Part shown: in pieces, positions 1 through 5,691 of the stretch
Layout of the letters: each line of letters opens with the position of its first letter
Position numbering within the stretch: the stretch's first letter is position 1
Assembly: GCA_946405325.1 (NCBI GenBank)
Contig: CAMJGU010000055.1
Location: 1-6,468, forward strand
From: an uncultured Clostridia bacterium
GTDB lineage: Bacteria > Bacillota_A > Clostridia > Oscillospirales > Oscillospiraceae
Direction: 5' to 3'
Length of the DNA: 6,468 nucleotides
Program-made: the position numbers and the translations under genes
The notes under the pieces: model-generated
The model's input: the letters and a program-made list of their open reading frames with translations, nothing else
Told to the model about the DNA's origin: nothing
Database searches by the model: none

Positions 1-2031
1 CCGCTCTCCGACGGCAGCGGCGATATCGTCGTCGCCACCACGCGTCCCGAGACGATGCTCGGCGACTCCGGCGTGGCGGTCAATCCGGAGGACGAGAAGT
101 TCAAGCACCTCATCGGCAAGACCTGCATCCTGCCGCTGGTGAACCGTGAAATTCCCATCGTGGGCGACGAATACTGCGAGATCGGCTTCGGCACCGGCGC
201 GGTGAAGATGACCCCCGCCCACGACCCCAACGACTTTGAGGTGGGCCTGCGCCACAACCTCGAGGTCATCCGCGTCATCGCCGACAACGGCACGATCAAC
301 GAAAACGGCGGCAAGTACGAGGGGCTCGACCGCTACGAGTGCCGCAAGCAGATCGTCAAGGATTTGGACGAGCAGGGCTATCTGGTCAAGACCGAGGACT
401 ACAGCCACAACGTCGGCACCTGCTACCGCTGCCACAACGACGTGGAGCCGCTGATCTCCGCGCAGTGGTTCGTGAAGATGGAGCCGCTTGCCAAGGAGGC
501 GCTGCGCGTCGTCAACGACGGCACGATCAAATTCGTCCCCGAGCGTTTCGCCAAGACCTACACCAACTGGATGGAGAACTGCCACGACTGGTGCATCTCC
601 CGCCAGCTCTGGTGGGGCCACCAGATCCCTGCGTGGTACTGCGACGAGTGCGGCCACATCAACGTCAGCCGCGAGGACCCGACGAAGTGCGAGAAGTGCG
701 GCTGCGAGCGTTTGACCCGTGAAGAGGATGTCCTTGACACCTGGTTCTCCTCCGCGCTCTGGCCGTTCTCGACCATGGGCTGGCCGGATACGAACGCGCC
801 TGATCTCAAGTATTGGTATCCCACCTCCGTTATGGTCACGGGCTACGATATCATCTTCTTCTGGGTCGCGCGCATGATCTTCTCCGGCATGGAGCAGATG
901 AAGCGCGAGCCGTTCAAGACGGTCTTTATCCACGGCCTCGTCCGCGACGACAAGGGCCGCAAGATGAGCAAATCCCTCGGCAACGGCATCGACCCGCTGG
1001 AGATGGCGGACAAGTACGGCGCGGACGCGCTGCGCTTCAACCTCATCACCGGCAACAGCCCCGGCAACGACATGCGCTTCTATGTCGAGAAGTGCGAGGC
1101 GATGCGCAACTTCGCCAACAAGATCTGGAACGCCAGCCGCTTTGTGATGATGAACCTCACCATCGACCATGTCGAGCTGCCCGAGAAGCTGGAGCTGGAG
1201 GACAAGTGGATTTTGTCCAAGCTCAATACCCTCATCAAGGAAGTCACCGACAACATGGACGCCTTTGAGCTCGGCGTCGCGTCCGCCAAGGTCTACGACT
1301 TCATCTGGGACAACTACTGCGACTGGTTCATCGAGCTGACCAAGGCGCGCTTGAACGGCGAAGACGAGCAGGCGAAGAAGAATGCCCAGAACGTGCTGTG
1401 CTACGTGCTGATCGAGACGCTCAAGCTGCTGCACCCGTTCATGCCGTTCATCACGGAGGAGATCTGGCAGGCGCTGCCGCACGGCAAAAATGACGAGGGC
1501 GTTGAGTACCTCATGCTCTCGAAGTGGCCGGAGTGGAACGACGCGTTCGCCTTCCCGGCGGAGGAGCAGGCGATGGGCATGGTGATCGAGGCGATCACCG
1601 CCGTCCGCGCCCGCCGCAACGAGATGAACGTCGCGCCGTCGAAGAAGGTGCACTACACCATCGCCACCGCCCACGCGGACACGTTCGCCGCGGGCAAGCC
1701 GTTCTTCCTGCGCCTCGCGTCCGCGAGCGACGTGACGGTCGAGGCGGCGGACGCCGCCGCGCCGGAGGGCACGGTGGAGGTCGTGACCCACGCCGCGCGC
1801 GTGTTCATGCCGCTTGCCGAGCTGGTGGACTTTGAAAAGGAGCTCGCGCGCATTGCCAAGGAGAAGGCGAACGCCGAGAAGCAGCTCGCCGGGATCGAGG
1901 GCAAGCTCAAGAACGAGAACTTCGTCTCCAAGGCGCCCGAGGCGGTCGTCAACGCCGAGCGCGAGAAAGCGGAAAAGCTGCGCGCGCTCATCGAGAAGCT
2001 CGACGCCAGCGCCGCGGCGATGAAAAAGTAA
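1..2031 (+). CDS. valS: Valyl-tRNA synthetase (5'-truncated by the window edge)
   Basis: This cytoplasmic class I aminoacyl-tRNA synthetase charges tRNA-Val with valine and edits mischarged threonine. The reading frame is open from base 1, with 676 residues visible; bacterial ValRS is usually about 880, so roughly 200 N-terminal residues, including the HIGH motif, lie outside. Visible in order: the CP1 editing-domain motif TTRPET (visible residues 13-18) and the [16 protein letters not shown] block (about 64-79); a CYRC pair (141-144) and a CDEC...CEKC cluster (Cys 214, 217, 230, 233) that may bind zinc; DTWFSSALW (about 246-254); the catalytic KMSKS loop (321-325); the helical anticodon-binding domain; and a charged, Lys/Glu/Ala-rich C-terminal coiled-coil arm (about 608-670) typical of ValRS. 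ATG at 55 is internal, not the start, because the homologous motif continues upstream of it. The gene ends with TAA and is followed by a hairpin terminator. Family identity is very secure; IleRS and LeuRS lack this combination of editing motif and C-terminal coiled coil. Confidence 0.98.
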   Translation, partial: PLSDGSGDIVVATTRPETMLGDSGVAVNPEDEKFKHLIGKTCILPLVNREIPIVGDEYCEIGFGTGAVKMTPAHDPNDFEVGLRHNLEVIRVIADNGTINENGGKYEGLDRYECRKQIVKDLDEQGYLVKTEDYSHNVGTCYRCHNDVEPLISAQWFVKMEPLAKEALRVVNDGTIKFVPERFAKTYTNWMENCHDWCISRQLWWGHQIPAWYCDECGHINVSREDPTKCEKCGCERLTREEDVLDTWFSSALWPFSTMGWPDTNAPDLKYWYPTSVMVTGYDIIFFWVARMIFSGMEQMKREPFKTVFIHGLVRDDKGRKMSKSLGNGIDPLEMADKYGADALRFNLITGNSPGNDMRFYVEKCEAMRNFANKIWNASRFVMMNLTIDHVELPEKLELEDKWILSKLNTLIKEVTDNMDAFELGVASAKVYDFIWDNYCDWFIELTKARLNGEDEQAKKNAQNVLCYVLIETLKLLHPFMPFITEEIWQALPHGKNDEGVEYLMLSKWPEWNDAFAFPAEEQAMGMVIEAITAVRARRNEMNVAPSKKVHYTIATAHADTFAAGKPFFLRLASASDVTVEAADAAAPEGTVEVVTHAARVFMPLAELVDFEKELARIAKEKANAEKQLAGIEGKLKNENFVSKAPEAVVNAEREKAEKLRALIEKLDASAAAMKK

Positions 2032-2040
2032 AGACGTTTT

Positions 2041-2055
2041 GTGAAACGGTTTCAC
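2041..2055. repeat. Short perfect inverted repeat after valS
   Basis: The sequence GTGAAA-CGG-TTTCAC is a perfect 6-bp inverted repeat with a 3-base centre, 10 bases past the valS stop. It could fold into a small hairpin in the 3' untranslated RNA, or resemble an operator of LacI-type regulators. It is one base short of the usual 14-base cre pattern, and its position between two converging genes makes a regulatory role unlikely. No T-run follows it, so it is not a terminator on its own. Confidence 0.4.
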
Positions 2056-2070
2056 GCTTCCGTAGAAAGG

Positions 2071-2110
2071 AAAGGGGCTTACGCGCTGCCGCGTAAGCCC
2101 CTTTGTTATT
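2071..2110. terminator. Probable bidirectional intrinsic terminator between valS and the MATE fusion gene
   Basis: A perfect 12-bp stem, GGGGCTTACGCG (2074-2085) with CGCGTAAGCCCC (2090-2101), encloses a 4-base CTGC loop. Flanking AAA (2071-2073) and TTT (2102-2104) can extend it to 15 bp. On the + strand it is followed by TTTGTTATTT, the expected U-rich tail, so it should end the valS transcript. Read on the - strand the tail is TTTCCTTTC, weaker but still U-rich, so it may also end the convergent MATE transcript, whose stop is at 2166. Confidence 0.88.
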
Positions 2111-2165
2111 TGCGTCGTACGATACGCTGTTTATTGTTTTGATGCTGTACCCCGTTTTCCCACCC

Positions 2166-3989
2166 TTACGCTTTGACTTCCGCGGTTTGCAGCGGGAAGC
2201 GCAGGATCACGTTGTTGGTCTCCAGCGAGTGCACGTAGCTGATGTCGGAGGCGATCGCGCCGAGCACCTTCAGGCCCAGGCGCTCCTCGGGATCGAGGGA
2301 GCCGTCGTCGATCGCCATGGCGATCTGGCGCTCCACGTCGAAGACGGGGCACTTGTCCTGCATGCGGATGATCAGCTCCTTCGGGTCGTAGACGACGCGC
2401 AGGTCGATGCCGGGGTCCTTCTTGCACTTGGGGAAGCCGTATTCAATGGTGTTCGTCGCCAGCTCCTCAAAGCACAGCGCCGCGCGGTTGCCAACCTTGG
2501 AGTCGATGCGGTGGCCCCTGCAGAAGAGCTGGATCTGCTCCGAGACCAGCGACACGTCGTCCATGTCGCGGATGTCGAGGAAGATCACGTCGCCGGGGCC
2601 GCGGTGGAAGCCCTCAGGCAGGTCCATGAAGTCCTCCAGTGTGGGGGCGAGCTTGCGCGCCTTGATGCAGTAGAAGATCCAGACCGTGATGAGCGTGAGG
2701 AGATCGCTGACAAAATAGCTCGCGAAGATGCCGTATGCGCCGAAGAGCGCGCCGAGCGCAAACGCGCAGCCCACCACATAGACAAGCGAGGACACGAAGG
2801 TCAGCGCCTGCATGTTCCGCGTGCGGCCGATGGCCTGCAAATAGGTGATGCGGGAGCGCACGATGCCGTTGATCGGCGCTTGCAGCGCGACCATGCGGAT
2901 CGCGAACGACGCCATATCCAGCAGCTGCTCGTTCGCCTCCTTGATGTAGAACGCCGCGATGGGCCGCGCGAAGATCAGAAACAGCGCGCAGACCGCGCCG
3001 CAGAAGATCACGCAGTTGCGGTAGATGCACTTCTTCGATTCGCTGATGCCCTCGTCGTTCATCTCGCCGTAGAGCACGCCGATGAGCATAGACGTGGCGT
3101 CCGCAAGGCCGACGGCAAAGAACTGCGTGAAGTTGCACAGGCTGTTCTCCACGCTCATGGCGGTCATCGCCATCGCGCCGCCGTAGAAGATGATCAGCTT
3201 GTTTACCAGCACGGGGCGCAGCACGCTCGCCACGCGGCGCACCGCCTTCTCCGTGCCGCAGGAGAGCAGGTGCAGCATCTCCCGGACGCTGGTGGAGAGG
3301 GGAACGAAACGCAGCATGCGGTCCGACGTGCGGAAGTGCAGGAACAGGTACGCGACCTCGAGATACTGCGCGACCGAGGTAGCGAGACCCACGCCGAACA
3401 TACCCATCTTGAAATAGACCGCCACAAAATCAAAGAACACGTTCAGCGCCGAGCAGAGCATCGAACCCGCCATGACGCGCTTGCGCCCGCTGTCCATCTG
3501 GATGCCGGAGGTCAGTACGCCGGTCATGATCAGCGCCGGCAGGCCTGTGACGACGCCGCGCAGGTAGATCGCGGCGGGCGCGACCAGCCCCTCGCCCTTG
3601 CCGGACGCGCCGAGGAAGATCGCCAGCGGCTCCGCGCCGATGAGCAAAATCACCATCAAAGCGGTGGAGACGATCGTGCCGAGGTACATGACCGCGCTGA
3701 ACAGGCGGTTGAAGTCCTTCACGTCGCCGCGGCCCAGCGCCCGCGTGCAGAGCGTGCGCGTACCCATGGCAAACATGCCGCCGAAAATGCCCGCGATGCT
3801 GAAGATCGGGTGGGAAATGCCCGCGGCGGCGAGGTCGTCCGCGCTGAAAAAGCGGCCGACGATCAGCCCGTCGATCAAGCCGGCGCCCACGTTGGTCAGC
3901 TCGATCAGGGAAAACGCGATGAACAGGTCGTAAAACGTCTGGTCCAGGATGACCCAGCGGTTAGCGTGTTTCTTTTGGAATAGCTTCAT
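2166..3989 (-). CDS. MATE-family transporter fused to a SpoIIAB/RsbW-like ATP-binding domain
   Basis: The protein has 607 residues against about 450 for an ordinary MATE transporter. Residues 1 to about 445 look like a MATE-type (MOP superfamily) drug or metabolite exporter driven by Na+ or H+: about 12 hydrophobic segments (roughly 21-45, 55-80, 97-117, 134-160, 175-195, 200-217, 258-285, 288-308, 324-346, 360-385, 395-417, 418-442), split by a basic cytoplasmic loop near 220-255. From about 461 to 600 (bases about 2190-2610) a soluble domain resembles the HATPase fold of SpoIIAB/RsbW anti-sigma kinases: an N-box EELATNTIEYGF (Glu509, Asn513), a G1-like DKCPVFD (545-551) and a G2-like ERLGL (569-573). 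The usual G1 glycine is Cys547, so nucleotide binding may be altered. The ATG start follows an AGAGGTG ribosome site (3995-4001) at 5 bases. It is divergent from spoIIA and convergent with valS. The transported substrate cannot be told. The fold calls are good; a functional link to sporulation is inference. Confidence 0.9.
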   Translation of the reverse strand: MKLFQKKHANRWVILDQTFYDLFIAFSLIELTNVGAGLIDGLIVGRFFSADDLAAAGISHPIFSIAGIFGGMFAMGTRTLCTRALGRGDVKDFNRLFSAVMYLGTIVSTALMVILLIGAEPLAIFLGASGKGEGLVAPAAIYLRGVVTGLPALIMTGVLTSGIQMDSGRKRVMAGSMLCSALNVFFDFVAVYFKMGMFGVGLATSVAQYLEVAYLFLHFRTSDRMLRFVPLSTSVREMLHLLSCGTEKAVRRVASVLRPVLVNKLIIFYGGAMAMTAMSVENSLCNFTQFFAVGLADATSMLIGVLYGEMNDEGISESKKCIYRNCVIFCGAVCALFLIFARPIAAFYIKEANEQLLDMASFAIRMVALQAPINGIVRSRITYLQAIGRTRNMQALTFVSSLVYVVGCAFALGALFGAYGIFASYFVSDLLTLITVWIFYCIKARKLAPTLEDFMDLPEGFHRGPGDVIFLDIRDMDDVSLVSEQIQLFCRGHRIDSKVGNRAALCFEELATNTIEYGFPKCKKDPGIDLRVVYDPKELIIRMQDKCPVFDVERQIAMAIDDGSLDPEERLGLKVLGAIASDISYVHSLETNNVILRFPLQTAEVKA

Positions 3990-4040
3990 GGTTTCACCTC
4001 TGGTTCCATCGACCGCTGCGCCCTCCGCGCATCAGCAGAC

Positions 4041-4076
4041 TAAAAATTTTTTAGCACTGCTAATAGTTTACTCCAA
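4041..4076 (-). promoter_or_regulatory. Probable SigmaA-type promoter of the MATE fusion gene
   Basis: On the - strand a -35-like TTGGAG (bases 4076-4071; 4 of 6 to TTGACA) is followed by exactly 17 bases and then TAAAAA (4053-4048; 4 of 6 to TATAAT). A TGC directly before the -10 makes it an extended -10 of the TGn type. This would start RNA near 4041, giving a leader of about 50 bases. The element lies in a distinctly AT-rich island (about 4041-4070) within GC-rich sequence. It was assigned by inspection only. Confidence 0.5.
4051..4063. promoter_or_regulatory. Perfect palindrome over the MATE promoter, candidate operator
   Basis: TTAGCA-C-TGCTAA is a perfect 13-base palindrome with a single central base. 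It overlaps the extended -10 and the adjoining spacer of the proposed - strand promoter, where a repressor would block RNA polymerase. Its size and symmetry suit a dimeric winged-helix regulator such as a MarR-family protein, a common controller of MATE genes, but no regulator gene is in the window. The left half resembles a CIRCE half-site (TTAGCACT), but the 9-base spacer of CIRCE is missing. Confidence 0.4.
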
Positions 4077-4118
4077 TCGGAGGCGGACTGCAAGATAAAA
4101 TTCGATCTCTTCGCCGTT

Positions 4119-4162
4119 TTCCGACAAACATCATACGAACGGACAAACTATAATCGCTGTGT
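4119..4162 (+). promoter_or_regulatory. Candidate spoIIA promoter with a Spo0A-box-like site
   Basis: A perfect TATAAT lies at 4149-4154, placing a start near 4160-4162 and a leader of about 60 bases before spoIIAA. No good -35 sits at 17 bases. CCGACA (4121-4126; 4 of 6 to TTGACA) lies 22 bases upstream. It overlaps TCCGACA (4120-4126), which matches the reverse complement of the Spo0A box TGTCGAA at 6 of 7 positions. A 22-base spacing with a Spo0A site over the -35 is the arrangement known for the Spo0A-activated spoIIG promoter of Bacillus subtilis. The B. subtilis spoIIA operon instead uses SigmaH; I found no convincing SigmaH site here. Assigned by inspection. Confidence 0.4.
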
Positions 4163-4186
4163 ACGAACGGTACGCGGCGTTTTTTT
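4155..4186 (+). terminator. Terminator-shaped hairpin with seven T's in the spoIIA leader
   Basis: CGCTGTGTAC (4155-4164) can pair with GTACGCGGCG (4170-4179) in RNA: 10 bp including two G-U pairs, around a GAACG loop, followed at once by TTTTTTT (4180-4186). This is the shape of an intrinsic terminator pointing toward spoIIAA, about 35 bases before its start. It could stop upstream transcription from entering the operon or act as an attenuator. It begins directly after the candidate TATAAT, so RNA starting from that promoter would lack most of the 5' arm and would escape it. Confidence 0.5.
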
Positions 4187-4195
4187 CGCGCCGCG
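4173..4195 (+). other. Second leader hairpin sharing an arm with the terminator-like stem
   Basis: CGCGGCG (4173-4179) is complementary to CGCCGCG (4189-4195), a 7-bp all-GC stem whose 9-base loop is the T-run plus CG. It uses the 3' arm of the preceding hairpin, so the two structures exclude each other. It ends 10 bases before the spoIIAA Shine-Dalgarno sequence. It may serve as a stabilising 5' structure or as an anti-terminator-like alternative; neither role is shown. Confidence 0.35.
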
Positions 4196-4205
4196 CAAAC
4201 ACACG

Positions 4206-4223
4206 AAGGAGGGCGGAGCCTTG
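4206..4223 (+). promoter_or_regulatory. Strong Shine-Dalgarno that fixes the TTG start of spoIIAA
   Basis: AAGGAGGG (4206-4213) is a near-ideal ribosome binding site, 7 bases before TTG at 4221. There is no in-frame ATG or GTG nearby on either side that would preserve the conserved N-terminal strand of SpoIIAA. This site therefore decides in favour of the unusual TTG codon. Confidence 0.8.
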
Positions 4224-4535
4224 GAGGTCAAATCCACAACCAACGACCGCGCGCTGACGCTTGCGCTGCGCGGGGAGCTGGATCATCACGCCGCACGGGA
4301 GACCGTGACGGCGATCGAGCGCGCGCTGGAGGCGGGGCTGCCGATGCAGCTCGTGCTGGACTTCGGCGGCGTCACGTTCATGGACAGCTCCGGCATCGCG
4401 GTGGCGATGCGCGCGCGGCGGCGCATGGCGGCGCTGGGCGGCACGATCGCGATCATCAACGTGCCGGCGCAGGCGAAAAAGGTATTCGACGCGGCGGGCA
4501 TTGCCTGCGCCGCGAAAACGGAGGGAGAGCCATGA
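4221..4535 (+). CDS. spoIIAA: Anti-sigma F factor antagonist SpoIIAA
   Basis: This small cytoplasmic STAS-domain protein releases SigmaF from SpoIIAB when unphosphorylated and is inactivated when SpoIIAB phosphorylates it; the phosphatase SpoIIE normally reverses that. It has 104 residues from a TTG start. Diagnostic features are GELDHH (18-23), identical in B. subtilis SpoIIAA, and FMDSSGIAVAMR (53-64) around the phosphorylation site. By alignment with Ser58 of B. subtilis, the target here is Ser56, the first Ser of DSSG. The FDAAG near the C-terminus matches the FDMSG of the B. subtilis protein. It is about 13 residues shorter than the 117-residue B. subtilis protein, mainly at the C-terminal tail. 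It is first in the operon; its TGA overlaps the spoIIAB ATG (ATGA). The neighbours exclude the related RsbV. Confidence 0.95.
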   Translation: MEVKSTTNDRALTLALRGELDHHAARETVTAIERALEAGLPMQLVLDFGGVTFMDSSGIAVAMRARRRMAALGGTIAIINVPAQAKKVFDAAGIACAAKTEGEP

Positions 4536-4978
4536 AGATCAAACCGAACAACTACATCGCGCTCGAATTTCTGAGCCGCAGCGTCAACGAGGGCTTTGCC
4601 CGCACCGCGGTGGCGGCGTTCGCCGCGCAGCTCGATCCCACGCTCGACGAGCTGGGCGACATCAAGACCGCCGTCAGCGAGGCGGTGACCAACGCCATCG
4701 TCCACGCCTATCCGGACGAGCTGGGGAAGATCGGCCTGCGGGCGAGCATCTTCGACGGCAACGTGCTGGAGCTGGTGATCCGCGACTGGGGCTGCGGCAT
4801 CGCGGACGTGGACAAGGCGCGCGAGCCGCTCTACACCACCGGCGGCGAGGAGCGCAGCGGCATGGGCTTCACGATCATGGAGAGCTTCATGGACGCGCTG
4901 ATCGTCCGATCCAGGCCGGGACGCGGCACGGTCGTGACCATGAAGCGCCGCATCGCGGCGCGCAGCGGCCGCAAATGA
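4532..4978 (+). CDS. spoIIAB: Anti-sigma F factor and serine kinase SpoIIAB
   Basis: This GHKL-type ATP-binding protein holds SigmaF inactive as a dimer and phosphorylates SpoIIAA on serine. Its 148 residues match the family length (146 in B. subtilis). Key elements: NEGFAR (19-24), whose Arg24 corresponds to the B. subtilis Arg20 that contacts SigmaF and SpoIIAA; QLDPTLDEL (33-41); the N-box SEAVTNAIVHAY (49-60) with Glu50 and Asn54; the G1 box DWGCG (85-89); and the G2 box ERSGMGFTIME (107-117). All catalytic and nucleotide-binding positions look intact, unlike the related domain in the divergent transporter gene. The start ATG overlaps the spoIIAA stop, and GGAGG (4520-4524) sits 7 bases upstream. 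The stop overlaps the sigF start. Identity is very secure. Confidence 0.97.
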   Translation: MKIKPNNYIALEFLSRSVNEGFARTAVAAFAAQLDPTLDELGDIKTAVSEAVTNAIVHAYPDELGKIGLRASIFDGNVLELVIRDWGCGIADVDKAREPLYTTGGEERSGMGFTIMESFMDALIVRSRPGRGTVVTMKRRIAARSGRK

Positions 4979-5691
4979 GCGCCGTCGCCGCCGCGGAAAA
5001 CTTCGCGCTGCTCGAGCGGGCGCAGCAGGGGGACGAGCGCGCCTGTGAGCGCATGGTCAGCGAAAACAGCGCGCTCATCTGGAGCGTGGCGCGGCGCTAC
5101 TTCGGACGCGGCGTGGAGGCGGACGACCTCTACCAGCTTGGCTGCCTTGGATTCATCAAGGCTGTCAAGGGATTCGACCTTACATACGGAACGCAGTTTT
5201 CCACCTACGCCGTGCCGAAGATCGCGGGGGAGATCCGCCGCTTTTTGCGCGACGACGGCCCGGTGAAGGTGGAGCGAGGCACGCGCGAGCGCGCGCTCGC
5301 GCTGTATGCCGCGCGGGAGCGGCTGCGCGCCGCACTGGGGCGGGAGCCGGTGCTCTCGGAGCTCGCCGCGGAGCTGGGCTGCGCGGTGGAGGAGATCGCG
5401 GAGCTGGAACTGGCGGCGCTGCCGCCGGAGTCGCTGCAAGCGGAGCGCGAGGACGGCATGACGCTGGAGCAGACACTCTCCGACGATCAGGACGAGGACG
5501 CGATGGTGGAGCGCATCGCGCTGCGCGCGGGGGTGGACGCCCTGCCGGAGCGGGAGAAGCTGACGATCCTGCTGCGCTTTTACAAGGGGCTCACGCAGGA
5601 GCAGACCGCGCGCATTTTGGGCGTGTCGCAGGTGCAGGTCTCACGTCTGGAGCGCCGTGCGCTGGACAAGCTGCGACAAGCACTGGGATAA
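4975..5691 (+). CDS. sigF: RNA polymerase sporulation sigma factor SigmaF (SpoIIAC)
   Basis: This sigma factor directs the first forespore-specific transcription. It has 238 residues (255 in B. subtilis). Region 2 spans about 25-95, with ADDLYQLGCLGFIKAVKGFD (49-68) and FSTYAVPKIAGEIRRFLRDDG (75-95), close to the SigmaF signature of B. subtilis. Region 3 is about 96-165. Region 4 is about 180-238, with the -35-reading helix-turn-helix in TQEQTARILGVSQVQVSRLE (207-226). The ATG at 4975 overlaps the spoIIAB stop by 4 bases. No clear Shine-Dalgarno precedes it (the bases are GCAGCGGCCGCAA), so translation is probably coupled to spoIIAB. The open frame extends upstream to 4501, but that part is only a shadow of spoIIAB. 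SigG and SigE are close relatives, but the operon context fixes this as SigmaF. No spoVA genes follow. Confidence 0.96.
   Translation: MSAVAAAENFALLERAQQGDERACERMVSENSALIWSVARRYFGRGVEADDLYQLGCLGFIKAVKGFDLTYGTQFSTYAVPKIAGEIRRFLRDDGPVKVERGTRERALALYAARERLRAALGREPVLSELAAELGCAVEEIAELELAALPPESLQAEREDGMTLEQTLSDDQDEDAMVERIALRAGVDALPEREKLTILLRFYKGLTQEQTARILGVSQVQVSRLERRALDKLRQALG

Noticed and set aside
2041..2055. GTGAAACGGTTTCAC as a CcpA catabolite (cre) or LacI-type operator.
   Set aside because: It is one base short of the 14-base cre pattern and sits between two converging 3' ends, with no promoter nearby.
2103..3983. A 626-codon open frame on the + strand, opposite the MATE fusion gene.
   Set aside because: It is an antisense shadow produced by GC-rich codon bias. 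The translation is low-complexity, rich in His, Arg, Ala, Asp and Glu, with no recognisable domain, whereas the - strand frame gives a clear 12-helix transporter and a known C-terminal fold.
4051..4063. A CIRCE heat-shock operator, suggested by TTAGCACT.
   Set aside because: CIRCE needs TTAGCACTC and GAGTGCTAA separated by 9 bases; here the two halves are separated by one base, and no chaperone gene is present.
4074..4110. A second + strand promoter with TAAAAT (4096-4101) as the -10.
   Set aside because: It matches the -10 at 5 of 6 positions, but no acceptable -35 lies 16-18 bases upstream. It remains possible as a source of RNA for the leader hairpin but cannot be supported.
4501..4974. 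An in-frame N-terminal extension of SigmaF by 158 residues.
   Set aside because: The extension overlaps spoIIAB entirely, is Arg-rich nonsense in that frame, and SigmaF homologues begin near the ATG at 4975.
4831..5439. A 202-codon - strand open frame opposite spoIIAB and sigF.
   Set aside because: It is composition-driven, has no recognisable motif, and runs opposite two strongly conserved genes.
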